DNA from: Marinobacter sp. LV10R510-11A
GTDB taxonomy: Bacteria; Pseudomonadota; Gammaproteobacteria; Pseudomonadales; Oleiphilaceae
Assembly: GCF_900215155.1 (NCBI RefSeq)
Contig: NZ_LT907980.1
Location: forward strand, 1,054,001 to 1,118,000
Direction of reading: 5' to 3'
Length of the DNA stretch: 64,000 nt
The notes under the pieces are model-generated. The model was not told where the DNA came from. It did not search any database and was given only the letters and a program-made list of their open reading frames with translations. The translations under genes were made by a program, and so were the position numbers. Position 1 is the first letter of the stretch; each line of letters starts with the position of its first letter. This document shows positions 16,301 to 23,851 of the stretch, piece by piece.

Positions 16301-17035
16301 TCAACCCTTATAGAGAAATGCCTCATCGGCTTTGGCGGCCACCTGATCTATTATCCCTCTACCCGCAAAAGAATATCGACTCTCGATATCGCTGGGATTA
16401 ATTAGGCCTTTCGCGTATTTAGCGCCTGGCTGATAGTCCTCAATGAACGCGCGCAAATCTACGATATCCGCAAAATTGGACTGGTTAACATCAAACCGCC
16501 CGATGCTGCGGCTAAGGCCATTTGGACCGCGTTCAAGTTCAATCATTTCAATCACGGCATCGGCCACGGACTGCGCGGCAAATTCCACCCCGCGCTCTTT
16601 GAGCGTCCCGGCAATCTGAGAGCGTTCATCGCTAGTTAGTTCGTCAAAGCCTTCAATGACTGCAAGTTCGCCATCCTGGATGGAGAATCCCCAGTCCTTA
16701 TTTTTAAGCTCGGGGGACAGACTTTCAATACCGGATTGATAGCCCAGTTCCAAGTCAACGGCGCGCTCCCCAATGCCAAAGGCAAAGAGATCCATTACGC
16801 GATTATAGCGGGCCGTCATCACTTCAGGATCCTCGATGTTCTTATCGATGACACCTTGTATGTTATAAGTGCCATGGTTGGCGGGAAGCACGGGATCGTC
16901 TTTATGATAGATCGCAGAAATAACCTCTTGTGCGATTTTTTCGCTAGGATTGACTTTGGCCTCCGTGACCCGGGCTGAGCCATTGTCAAAGATTTTTTGC
17001 TGTCCCTGAAGGGCGTTCAGTGTGTCGATTTTCAT
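16301..17035 (-). CDS. Hypothetical cytoplasmic protein
   Basis: 244 residues from the ATG at 17035 (CGGAG site); the frame is open further upstream, but that part is Arg-rich and unlike the rest. Acidic, mainly helical, with no signal peptide or membrane segment. No motif recognised. Notable stretches are GFDELTSDERSQIAGTLKER and RGPNGLSRSIGRFDVNQSNF. It lies between the secreted protein and a Tn3 remnant, so it may be cargo from an earlier insertion; base composition does not settle this. Confidence 0.65.
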   Translation of the reverse strand: MKIDTLNALQGQQKIFDNGSARVTEAKVNPSEKIAQEVISAIYHKDDPVLPANHGTYNIQGVIDKNIEDPEVMTARYNRVMDLFAFGIGERAVDLELGYQSGIESLSPELKNKDWGFSIQDGELAVIEGFDELTSDERSQIAGTLKERGVEFAAQSVADAVIEMIELERGPNGLSRSIGRFDVNQSNFADIVDLRAFIEDYQPGAKYAKGLINPSDIESRYSFAGRGIIDQVAAKADEAFLYKG

Positions 17036-17295
17036 CCTTTGAATCTCCGAATGCCTTTGTTTTTTGTTTATCGGCAAACCTACCGGTAACTTTAGTGCAA
17101 CAGGTAGGGAAGGTAACGCCCGAACGGCGGTTCTTAAATAGTCAGCGGCTTGTCGTCGGACAATTGTATTGTTTTTCGGCGCGATATTCTGAGTGAGTGC
17201 TCTCCTGTGCATCGCGACACCAATTCTTCTATTCCAGATCGGATGACAGCAATTTATGTCAGTTTGGACTACACCCTAAATGGACGTTAGGCATT

Positions 17296-18195
17296 GGGAA
17301 AGGTCACCGCATCGGTTATATCCGAGCCACCAGTCTCCTTACTAACTCTCATCGGCCAACAGTTGGGCACTGGGCCTGAGATTTGGCCGCGCTATGCCAA
17401 GAGGCCTGAAACGCGACGTGAACACTTGGCCGAATTGCAGGCCTGGTTGAACCTGTCTTCACTCAGCGGCGCTGATTACCGGCGGTTCATTGACTCGATC
17501 GTGGACCTGGCCCAACAAACGGATCGCGGCATCGTTTTGGCTGAAGCGCTGGTCAAGTTGCTTAGACAACAGCGCATCATTTTGCCGCCGCTGGATGTCA
17601 TCGAACGCATGTGCAGCGAAGCGCTCACGCGCGGCACCCGGCACGTGCATGAAGCGTTAACCGCGCTACTGACCAATCAGCATCGCCGCGCCTTCGAGCA
17701 ACTGCTGGCGATTCGCTTGGGGAGTTTGGTCAACGCCCATTCTCGCCAACCGTTCGCCACATACTGGGGTGATGGCACCACGTCATCATCGGATGGCCAG
17801 AACTTCAAAGCCAGCGGTCGCGTCAACGTAAAATACATTCGGACGCATTGGGATGAAATCCTTCGTTTGGCGGCATCAATCAAGCAAGGCACCGTGACTG
17901 CATCACTGATGCTGCGCAAGCTCGGGAGCTATCCGCGTCAGAACGGCCTCGCGATCGCATTGCGCGAGCGGACACAATCTCGTCGTCAGCGCCATTATCC
18001 TTTGGAATACGGTTTATATGGAGCGGGCTGTTCAAGCGCTGCGAAGACGGGCGGGATGTGGACGATACGCTTCTGCTGCGTCTTTCACCCTTGGGGTGGG
18101 AGCACATCAATCTGACCGGCGACTATATCTGGCAGCAGGACAAACAGGTCGAACAAGGAAAGTACCGACCATTACGGCTCCGGCAAGGGTCTTAG
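17296..18195 (+). pseudogene. tnpA: Tn3-family transposase, multiply deleted
   Basis: Pieces of a ~1000-residue Tn3-type transposase are joined out of context: an N-terminal block (WPRYAKRPETRREHLAELQ), then the catalytic-aspartate region (YWGDGTTSSSDGQNF), then the late [20 protein letters not shown] block, then the C-terminal [19 protein letters not shown] with frame changes. The middle, including the other catalytic acids, is gone. The stop at 18193 is followed at once by the element's terminal inverted repeat. Not functional. Confidence 0.85.
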
Positions 18196-18228
18196 CGTAC
18201 GATTTTTTCCGTTTCGTGAGTTGGTCCC
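18196..18228. repeat. Tn3-family terminal inverted repeat (right end)
   Basis: The ~33 bases between the transposase stop and the propeller fragment (from CGTACGATTTTTTCCG to TTGGTCCC) have the position and the GGGACC outer end expected of a Tn3-family terminal repeat. The partner end was not found upstream of 17296. Confidence 0.55.
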
Positions 18229-18995
18229 ATCATGGCGGTGGCGCTGCTGCGACATCGGAAGAATCGAATGCCGGACTGCTCTATGTGGTGGACACTGAAA
18301 CGAATGCGATTGTTCGCAAACTGGAGGTTCCAGGGCCGGTGCATCATGTTCTGGTGACCTCGGATGGTCGCTATGTCGTTTCCACTCATCCCGTGGGTGG
18401 CGGTATCAGTGTTGTTGATCTGGATTCCGGAGAGCTGGTTAAAACGGTGGCGACAGGACCTGCCCCTAATTACATGGTGGAAACGGACGACGGTCAGTCT
18501 CTTCTGGTCAGCAATAGCGGTAATGACACAATCAGCGAAGTGGACACCGGGCACTGGTTCGTCAAGCGTAACCTTCGGGTTGGTGGTGGTCCGGAACATA
18601 TGGTGCTCGCCCCCGACAACGAGCGGCTTTATGTCAACAATGTTACATCCGGCCAAGTTGTTGTCGTCGAGCTTTCGAGCGGCACGGTGGCGGCAACGTA
18701 CGAAGTGGGGGAGGAACCTCATGGCGTTGGTTTGAGCGAAGACGGCCAGGTACTTTACGCAACCAGTAAGGGAAGTAATCGGGTCGTTCGGATTGATCTG
18801 GCCAGCGGAACGCGCCAAAGCGCGGCATTGGCGCCGGCACCTTATCACCTCGCTGTATCCCCCCGGAATGGCCAGCTGCTGATTACCAGTCGCACCAAGA
18901 GCAAGCTTTGGGTGCTCGACTCAGAGTCCCTCAAAGTGATTGATGAGATTCCGCTAGAAGGTATAGGTCATCAGATATCGATTAAGGCTTATTAA
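18226..18995 (+). pseudogene. Beta-propeller gene, 5'-truncated copy behind Tn3 end
   Basis: Nearly identical at DNA level to 11930-12690 of the intact propeller gene. It starts abruptly in the His-rich region right at the Tn3 repeat and ends with ...SIKAY. Only a handful of substitutions separate the two, so the duplication is recent. The open frame continues upstream through the out-of-frame transposase tail, giving a chimeric 325-codon ORF, but the signal peptide and the first ~105 residues are lost. An exported product is therefore unlikely. Confidence 0.8.
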
Positions 18996-19020
18996 AGCCG
19001 TGCTCTTACGCTGTCGCCTA

Positions 19021-20131
19021 TCCTGAATTCAGATAATAACCGCAGCACTTTGGCATGACGAGGTAGAAGCAGGAGGGTCGTTGCCGGTACCCTCATTCGC
19101 TTTACCGACCAAAGTTAAGAGAATCATGGGATACCCCGACAACTGACCCAGGCACAACGATACCAGATTTCGGCTCTATTGACCGTAGGCCGAAGCCAGC
19201 GCCAGATTGCAGACACGCTGGGCTGTCACAACACGACGATTAATCGAGAAATACGGCGCAATAGCGATGCGATGGGGTATGACCCCGATCAGGCTCATCG
19301 CCGTAGCGAACGGCGGCGCACGTCAGCCTACAAGGCGCATAAGTGAGCGTCATCACTGATTCATTGGGTCAGTGACCTGATCCGCAAGTACTGGAGTCCA
19401 GATCAAATCGCGGGCGTGATGGCGCGCATTGGCCGCCGCATTCGAGTCAGCCGCCAGTGGATCTACGCGCTGATTCAACGTAATCGGATGGCCGGCGGTG
19501 ACCTTTGGACCTATTGTCGCCAGCCGAAGCGGCGCCGAGATCAACGTCAACAAGCGAAGTGTGCAGGTCTCGGCAAAATCCCGAACCGCACCGGGATCGA
19601 GCAGCGTCCGGCGGAGGTTGAAACCTGGCTTACAATCGGCCACTGGGAGGGTGACACCGTGCTCCACGGCCATAAGCAATCCGGCATTGCGACCTTGGTT
19701 GAGCGCCGAAGTGGCTACCTCCTAGCGGGTCAGCTACCGAAGGTAAAGGCCGTATTGACGTCCAATGCCATGATTCGTTTGCTGAGACCGATCAGAGGCG
19801 CCGTCAAGACGCTGACATTGGATAACGGCAGTGAGTTCGCCGATCACCAAAGAATGACTGAGGCGCTTAGTATGAAGGCCTACTTTTGTGATCCATACTG
19901 CTCTGGCCAGCGCGGCACCAATGAGAACACCAACGGGTTGATACGCCAGTACTACCCAAAGGGCACGGACTTCACGAAGGTCAGTCAGCGAGAGCTCAAT
20001 CAGGTTGTTGAAGCGCTCAATAATCGCCCCAGAAAACGACTGGGGTATCGAACACCGGCAGAGATATTTTGGGGCGAGTACTCAGGCGCCCTCAAAACAA
20101 GTGGTGCTGCACTTATTACTTGAACTCAGGA
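19021..20131 (+). mobile_element. IS30-family insertion sequence, copy 1 (defective)
   Basis: About 1.1 kb bounded by imperfect inverted repeats: TCCTGAATTCAGATAATAAC at the left end (19021) and TCCTGAGTTCAAGTAATAAG read inward from the right end (20131). Both ends share the CAGCAC inner block. The transposase frame inside is broken. It is related but not identical to the copy at 41882. No clear target duplication. Confidence 0.8.
19126..20123 (+). pseudogene. IS30-family transposase, frameshifted and with a nonsense codon
   Basis: It begins like the intact transposase at 42882, but two extra C bases after the third codon shift the frame. Near 19343 a CGA arginine codon has become TGA. From 19416 the frame is open and keeps the IS30 catalytic region: HWEGDTVLHGHK, TLDNGSEFADH and GTNENTNGLIRQYYPKGTDF (the DDE triad). 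Full-length transposase cannot be made without recoding. Confidence 0.85.
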
Positions 20132-20206
20132 TTCAAGAGGGATCACTGATGGGCGGTTGGTTTAGAAACGTGAGGAAAAGTACATTGAGAGTATATTCAG
20201 AGACAA

Positions 20207-20242
20207 ATATTAAGCCCCGTTCCGGGGAGCGTGGCTTAATAT
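20207..20242. terminator. Hairpin between IS30 and small periplasmic gene
   Basis: ATATTAAGCC and GGCTTAATAT form a perfect 10-bp stem around a 16-base loop, followed on the plus strand by ATTTTAT. Placed to end transcription from the minus-strand gene at 20294 or from the IS. Confidence 0.5.
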
Positions 20243-20293
20243 ATTTTATGGTATCAGTGCTCATTGTATCTTAGGGCGTGGGTTTCAAATATT

Positions 20294-20512
20294 TTAGCTT
20301 GACGAATCCTTATGGTCCTTTAGTTCAGCTTTACTCATTTTCATGTGCATCTGTTTATGATGATTACTTAACGTCCTCGCATCCAATACGTTGTCAGCAG
20401 TTTTGTTTGGATAGCTTCGCGCCTCATTTATTCGATCTGCCAAACCAGAGTTGGCATTTGCGGCCATTGAGAACAAAACTGTAATTGCAGTCGCGATAAT
20501 GATCTTTTTCAT
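20294..20512 (-). CDS. Small exported His/Lys-rich protein
   Basis: 72 residues: a Sec signal (MKKIIIATAITVLFSMAANA), then a short polar mature protein with SNHHKQMHMKMSKAELKDHK, a His/Met cluster suited to binding copper or silver. Ribosome site AAGGAGTTCAAC before the ATG. No family name is certain; it is similar in style to the small copper-induced periplasmic proteins of Pseudomonas. No minus-strand TTCAG tandem is seen in front of it; the nearest box (20554) points the other way. Confidence 0.7.
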   Translation of the reverse strand: MKKIIIATAITVLFSMAANANSGLADRINEARSYPNKTADNVLDARTLSNHHKQMHMKMSKAELKDHKDSSS

Positions 20513-20553
20513 GTTGAACTCCTTGCTCTGAATTACTGTTAATCGCGTCGTAA

Positions 20554-20585
20554 TTCAGTTTGGTTTCAGGTTTGTGTGTTTTACT
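20554..20585 (+). promoter_or_regulatory. Tandem TTCAG box promoter E (no protein gene downstream)
   Basis: TTCAG-TTTGGT-TTCAG at 20554-20569, ten bases, then TTTACT at 20580-20585. It resembles sites B-D closely, including the following GTTTGTGTGTT. It points right, where both neighbouring genes run left, so its product should be the RNA at 20592-20688. Confidence 0.6.
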
Positions 20586-20591
20586 GCTCGT

Positions 20592-20688
20592 TACTCGAGG
20601 TGCCGCTAGCGCGAAATAATAGTGCCAACGACCCTTGGGCTTTTGCGAGTTAATTTGACCGCAGGGGTTTACCCTGCGGTATTTTTTT
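20592..20688 (+). ncRNA. Putative metal-regulated small RNA (~97 nt)
   Basis: Predicted from an upstream TTCAG-box promoter with a well-placed -10 (TTTACT at 20580) and a strong intrinsic terminator ending at 20688. There is no ATG-led frame inside. The last ~20 nt are antisense to the 3' end of the Met/His-rich gene at 20669-21019, so it could act on that mRNA or on distant targets. No known RNA family is recognised. Alternatively this is the leftover promoter and terminator of a deleted gene. Confidence 0.45.
20659..20688 (+). terminator. Strong rho-independent terminator
   Basis: CCGCAGGG-GTTTA-CCCTGCGG is a perfect 8-bp GC-rich stem with a five-base loop, followed by TATTTTTTT. The T tract is only on the plus strand, so it terminates rightward transcription, not the overlapping minus-strand gene whose stop is at 20669. 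Confidence 0.8.
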
Positions 20689-21019
20689 GATCCTGCTCCA
20701 ACGCTTGATGGAAGGCTCTACCTTTTTCCGTCATCATATCCCGCCGAGCTTCCATACCACCTTCAGACATTCCGTTGCGTGTCATTTCTCTATGAAGGCG
20801 TTGCATGTCTTTGTTCTTGAGCACCTCGGTCTGCGTCGCTTCTTTATCCATGCCGCTGTGCATCGAATTCATATTTTTGTGCATTGACGTCATATTGCTG
20901 TGCATTGAGCTCATATCGCCGTGCATCGAACCGCTGCTCTTAGTGTCTTGCTGCATGTTGCCGGCAAAGACTGCGGTAGATAAAGTGATTGCGGTTAAAA
21001 ATACGATTGGTGTTTTCAT
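20669..21019 (-). CDS. Met/His-rich periplasmic protein
   Basis: 116 residues from the ATG at 21019 (CAGGAGG site): a Sec signal (to VFAG), then a low-complexity stretch at residues ~33-58 with repeated S-M-H units (SMHGDMSSMHSNMTSMHKNM), then a charged helical tail. SMH/MxxM repeats of this kind bind Cu(I)/Ag(I) as in PcoE and SilE; homology to those is not shown, only the chemistry. It has its own minus-strand box F and is divergent from cusCBA, suggesting a periplasmic metal sponge feeding or buffering that efflux system. Confidence 0.8.
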   Translation of the reverse strand: MKTPIVFLTAITLSTAVFAGNMQQDTKSSGSMHGDMSSMHSNMTSMHKNMNSMHSGMDKEATQTEVLKNKDMQRLHREMTRNGMSEGGMEARRDMMTEKGRAFHQALEQDQKNTAG

Positions 21020-21048
21020 AATGTACCTCCTGGTTGGTTGATGAAACG

Positions 21049-21080
21049 ATTTAAACATCCCTTCCTGAACTCACCCTGAA
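21049..21080 (-). promoter_or_regulatory. Tandem TTCAG box promoter F (Met/His-rich protein)
   Basis: Read on the minus strand: TTCAG-GGTGAG-TTCAG (21080-21065), ten bases, then TTAAAT (21054-21049), a good -10. It lies 30 bp before the ATG at 21019. Confidence 0.65.
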
Positions 21081-21153
21081 AGAAGTAATAAAATAAACGT
21101 AATAATTTTTATTGATATTTATCAGTCATTAATAACGATTGACTCAGATCAAA

Positions 21154-21170
21154 ATAACCTAATAGGTTAT
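21154..21170. promoter_or_regulatory. Perfect palindrome between divergent metal promoters
   Basis: ATAACCTA-A-TAGGTTAT, 8-bp arms around one base, six bases upstream of box G and ~75 bp from box F. Likely a dimeric regulator's operator distinct from the tandem boxes. Confidence 0.4.
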
Positions 21171-21175
21171 GAAAT

Positions 21176-21207
21176 TTCAGCCTGAGTTCAGATAGCGCCT
21201 CTATGAT
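21176..21207 (+). promoter_or_regulatory. Tandem TTCAG box promoter G (cusCBA operon)
   Basis: TTCAG-CCTGAG-TTCAG at 21176-21191, ten bases, then TATGAT at 21202-21207, the best -10 in the set. It is 35 bp before the GTG start of the cusC-like gene. Confidence 0.7.
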
Positions 21208-21242
21208 TCTTCACTGCGGACTAATTCAGTGGAGAACAAAAC

Positions 21243-22562
21243 GTGAGTGATTTTTTTCGTGTATGTAAAACAGCGGCAGTAGGCGCCTTGTTTCTGACGA
21301 GTCTTGGTATTTCTGCGGAACCGATACTTGCCCTTGAAGACGCCATTGATATTGCGATTCGAGAAGATCCCTGGTCAGCGCAAAGCATTCACCTGCAGAG
21401 CGCGCTTCTCGACGAGTCTGTTGCAGCAGGGGCCTTACCGGATCCACGTATTACGCTAGGCGCCGCAAACCTTCCCACAGATACATTCGATACCGGCCAG
21501 GAGGGCATGACGCAAGCCACTATTGGCCTCAGCCAGCGGTTTCCTCGTGGTGATAGTCGGTCTCTCGCCCGCGATAAAATGAAAGAGCTCGCGGAATCCC
21601 AGTCGTTTCAGCGGGAGAATCGACAGGAACGGGTGGTTAGATCGGTAACTTACCTGTGGCTTGAGCTTTGGAAAGCTCAAGAGAGTATTCGATTGATTGA
21701 CAGCAACCGAGGGCTTTTTGAGCAGCTGGCAGATGTTGCTGAAGCCGGGTACACCTCAGCTGTGACCGGTTCACGGCAGCAGGACATCATCCGTGCGTCT
21801 CTGGAGTTGACTCGTCTTGATGATCGTTTAACGGGGCTGCACTCCCAGCTGGAAACAGCCCAAGAAGAGCTGGGAGAGTGGGTAGGTACTGATACGTTTC
21901 GTTTACGGGTAAGCGAACGTATCCCCCTGAATCTGCTAGCCAGGCTTATCGATACGCCGCCTTATACCAGCGACAACTCCGCAGTCACTCACTCTTCAAT
22001 TCGCGCCACAGACCAGTTGATTGATGCCGGGTCTATCGATGTTGAGCTGGCTCGTCAGGCTTATAAGCCTGAATGGACTGTGTCCGCGCAGTATGGGTAT
22101 CGGGATCAAGCCCCGAACGGGCAGGATCGGGCGGATCTCTTTTCAATCGGGATCGGGTTTGACCTGCCTTTTTTTACCGGCAATCGCCAAGACCGCACCG
22201 TGAGCGCGGCAATCGCGCGCGTGGAAGCGGCGAAGTCTGATCGGATGCTGCAGGTTCGGCGACTAAAAGCCGAAGCTCGCGCAGCGGCCGCCCGAATTAA
22301 CCGGCTCGATGACCGCATCATGCTTTACCAACAGACGCTGCTTCCGCAAATAGCGGAGCAGGCCAATGCAGCGCTCTCAGCTTACAACAACGATGATGGC
22401 GATTTTGCCGAAGCCGTCCGTGCGCGCATCGCAGAGCTCAACGCACACGTCGACTATATACAGATGACGGCTGAACGAGCCAAAAATTGGGCGACCTTTC
22501 GTTATCTCACGGCTGGTACCTCTGGCTCCCCTTCGTTTTCACTGAACAATTTCCAGGATTAA
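21243..22562 (+). CDS. cusC: TolC-family outer-membrane efflux protein of the Cus system
   Basis: 439 residues from a GTG at 21243 (GTGGAGAAC site): Sec signal, then the two-repeat helical TolC/OEP architecture (LEDAIDIAIREDPW near residue 30, DPRITLGAANLPTD near 75, and long heptad-rich helices at ~120-180 and ~330-420). It forms the outer-membrane channel for the adaptor and pump encoded immediately downstream (5-bp gap, then overlapping). Driven by box G. The OEP type is the one paired with heavy-metal RND pumps. Confidence 0.88.
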   Translation: MSDFFRVCKTAAVGALFLTSLGISAEPILALEDAIDIAIREDPWSAQSIHLQSALLDESVAAGALPDPRITLGAANLPTDTFDTGQEGMTQATIGLSQRFPRGDSRSLARDKMKELAESQSFQRENRQERVVRSVTYLWLELWKAQESIRLIDSNRGLFEQLADVAEAGYTSAVTGSRQQDIIRASLELTRLDDRLTGLHSQLETAQEELGEWVGTDTFRLRVSERIPLNLLARLIDTPPYTSDNSAVTHSSIRATDQLIDAGSIDVELARQAYKPEWTVSAQYGYRDQAPNGQDRADLFSIGIGFDLPFFTGNRQDRTVSAAIARVEAAKSDRMLQVRRLKAEARAAAARINRLDDRIMLYQQTLLPQIAEQANAALSAYNNDDGDFAEAVRARIAELNAHVDYIQMTAERAKNWATFRYLTAGTSGSPSFSLNNFQD

Positions 22563-22567
22563 CACTC

Positions 22568-23851
22568 ATGGCAAATGTTATGCGCCCATTGGGCTTTTTG
22601 TTGTTAGGTAGCGTAGCCGGAGCGGCAGCGACCTATTGGCTTGTCCCTGACACGACAAAGGACTCGTTGTCCGAGGCCACGAGCAGTGTCAGTAGGGAAC
22701 CCTCGCATTGGGTAGCGCCCATGGATCCCAATTACAAAAGTGACAAACCGGGTAAATCACCCATGGGGATGGATCTGGTCCCTGTCTATGCAGAAAGTGG
22801 ATCCGGTAAGGATGCGCCAGGAACGGTGCGCATATCACCGAGCGTGGTTAACAACCTGGGTGTGAGAACGGGCACGGTCGTCCAGGGGCGGCTGCCGAAT
22901 AACATAACAACGGTGGGCTACGTTCAATACAACGAAGACGATATGGCCCATGTCCATCCACGGGTTGAAGGCTGGATCGAGACGCTCTATGTGAAGGCAG
23001 AGGGCGAACCGGTCGAGAAGGGCAAGCCACTGTATACACTCTACTCACCCACATTGGTTAATGCTCAGGATGAGTTAGTACTGGCTTTAAACCGAGATAA
23101 TGAGCGCTTGATCAATGCCGCCAAGGAGCGACTCGCGGCTCTCAATGTGCCGGAAAGCGTCATACGTCAGCTAACCAAAACCCGCGAAACACAGCGCACG
23201 TTGACGGTGTATGCGCCTACCTCGGGTGTTATCAACAACCTCAACGTTCGTGAAGGCATGTTCATCAAACCCGGGGATCGAGTGCTCTCCATTGCAGCAC
23301 TGGATGAGGTGTGGGTGATTGGGGAGGTATTTGAACGTCAGTTGTCTACCGTGGCATCCAAAAATCGAGTGGTTATGACTCTGGACTACATGCCCGGACG
23401 TCAATGGACGGGCGAAGTGGATTATGTGTACCCGGAAGTGAATCCCAAGACCCGTACGGCCCGGGTGAGAATGCGTTTTGACAACGCCGACGGCACCTTG
23501 CTGCCGGGCATGTTTGTAGCGTTAAACATTCAGGGGGCACGGGCAGACCGGCAGCTGCTGGTGCCTCGCGAATCGGTTATTCGAACGGGCCAGAGCGATC
23601 GACTGGTGCTTGCGTTGGATGGCGGGGCATTCAAATCCGTCAATGTGGATGTTGGACGGATGGGCGATCAGTACGCCGAGATTCTCGGAGGTGTCGTATC
23701 GGGCGATACGGTGGTTACATCCGCCCAGTTCTTGATTGATTCCGAATCCAGTAAGACCTCGGATTTTCAACGCATGTCGGCCATGCCCTCTGGTTCGATG
23801 GATCACGCAAAAATGGACCGTGGAGAAATGGATCATGAGGGGGTCAACTGA
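22568..23851 (+). CDS. cusB: CusB-like periplasmic adaptor with heavy-metal-binding domain
   Basis: 427 residues from the ATG at 22568. N-terminal membrane anchor, then the heavy-metal-binding motif region (WVAPMDPNYKSDKPGKSPMG, residues ~48-67) found in CusB/SilB adaptors, then HlyD-like barrel-sandwich and helical hairpin domains (HVHPRVEGWIETLYVKAEG near residue 130), and a Met/His-rich tail (MDHAKMDRGEMDHEG). It links the pump to the outer-membrane channel and passes metal to it. The stop overlaps the cusA start by one base. Confidence 0.92.
   Translation: MANVMRPLGFLLLGSVAGAAATYWLVPDTTKDSLSEATSSVSREPSHWVAPMDPNYKSDKPGKSPMGMDLVPVYAESGSGKDAPGTVRISPSVVNNLGVRTGTVVQGRLPNNITTVGYVQYNEDDMAHVHPRVEGWIETLYVKAEGEPVEKGKPLYTLYSPTLVNAQDELVLALNRDNERLINAAKERLAALNVPESVIRQLTKTRETQRTLTVYAPTSGVINNLNVREGMFIKPGDRVLSIAALDEVWVIGEVFERQLSTVASKNRVVMTLDYMPGRQWTGEVDYVYPEVNPKTRTARVRMRFDNADGTLLPGMFVALNIQGARADRQLLVPRESVIRTGQSDRLVLALDGGAFKSVNVDVGRMGDQYAEILGGVVSGDTVVTSAQFLIDSESSKTSDFQRMSAMPSGSMDHAKMDRGEMDHEGVN

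Noticed and set aside
18018..18995. 325-codon frame taken as a new fusion protein
   Set aside because: Its first ~70 codons are transposase sequence in the wrong frame, and it lacks a signal peptide; better read as a pseudogene behind a Tn3 end.
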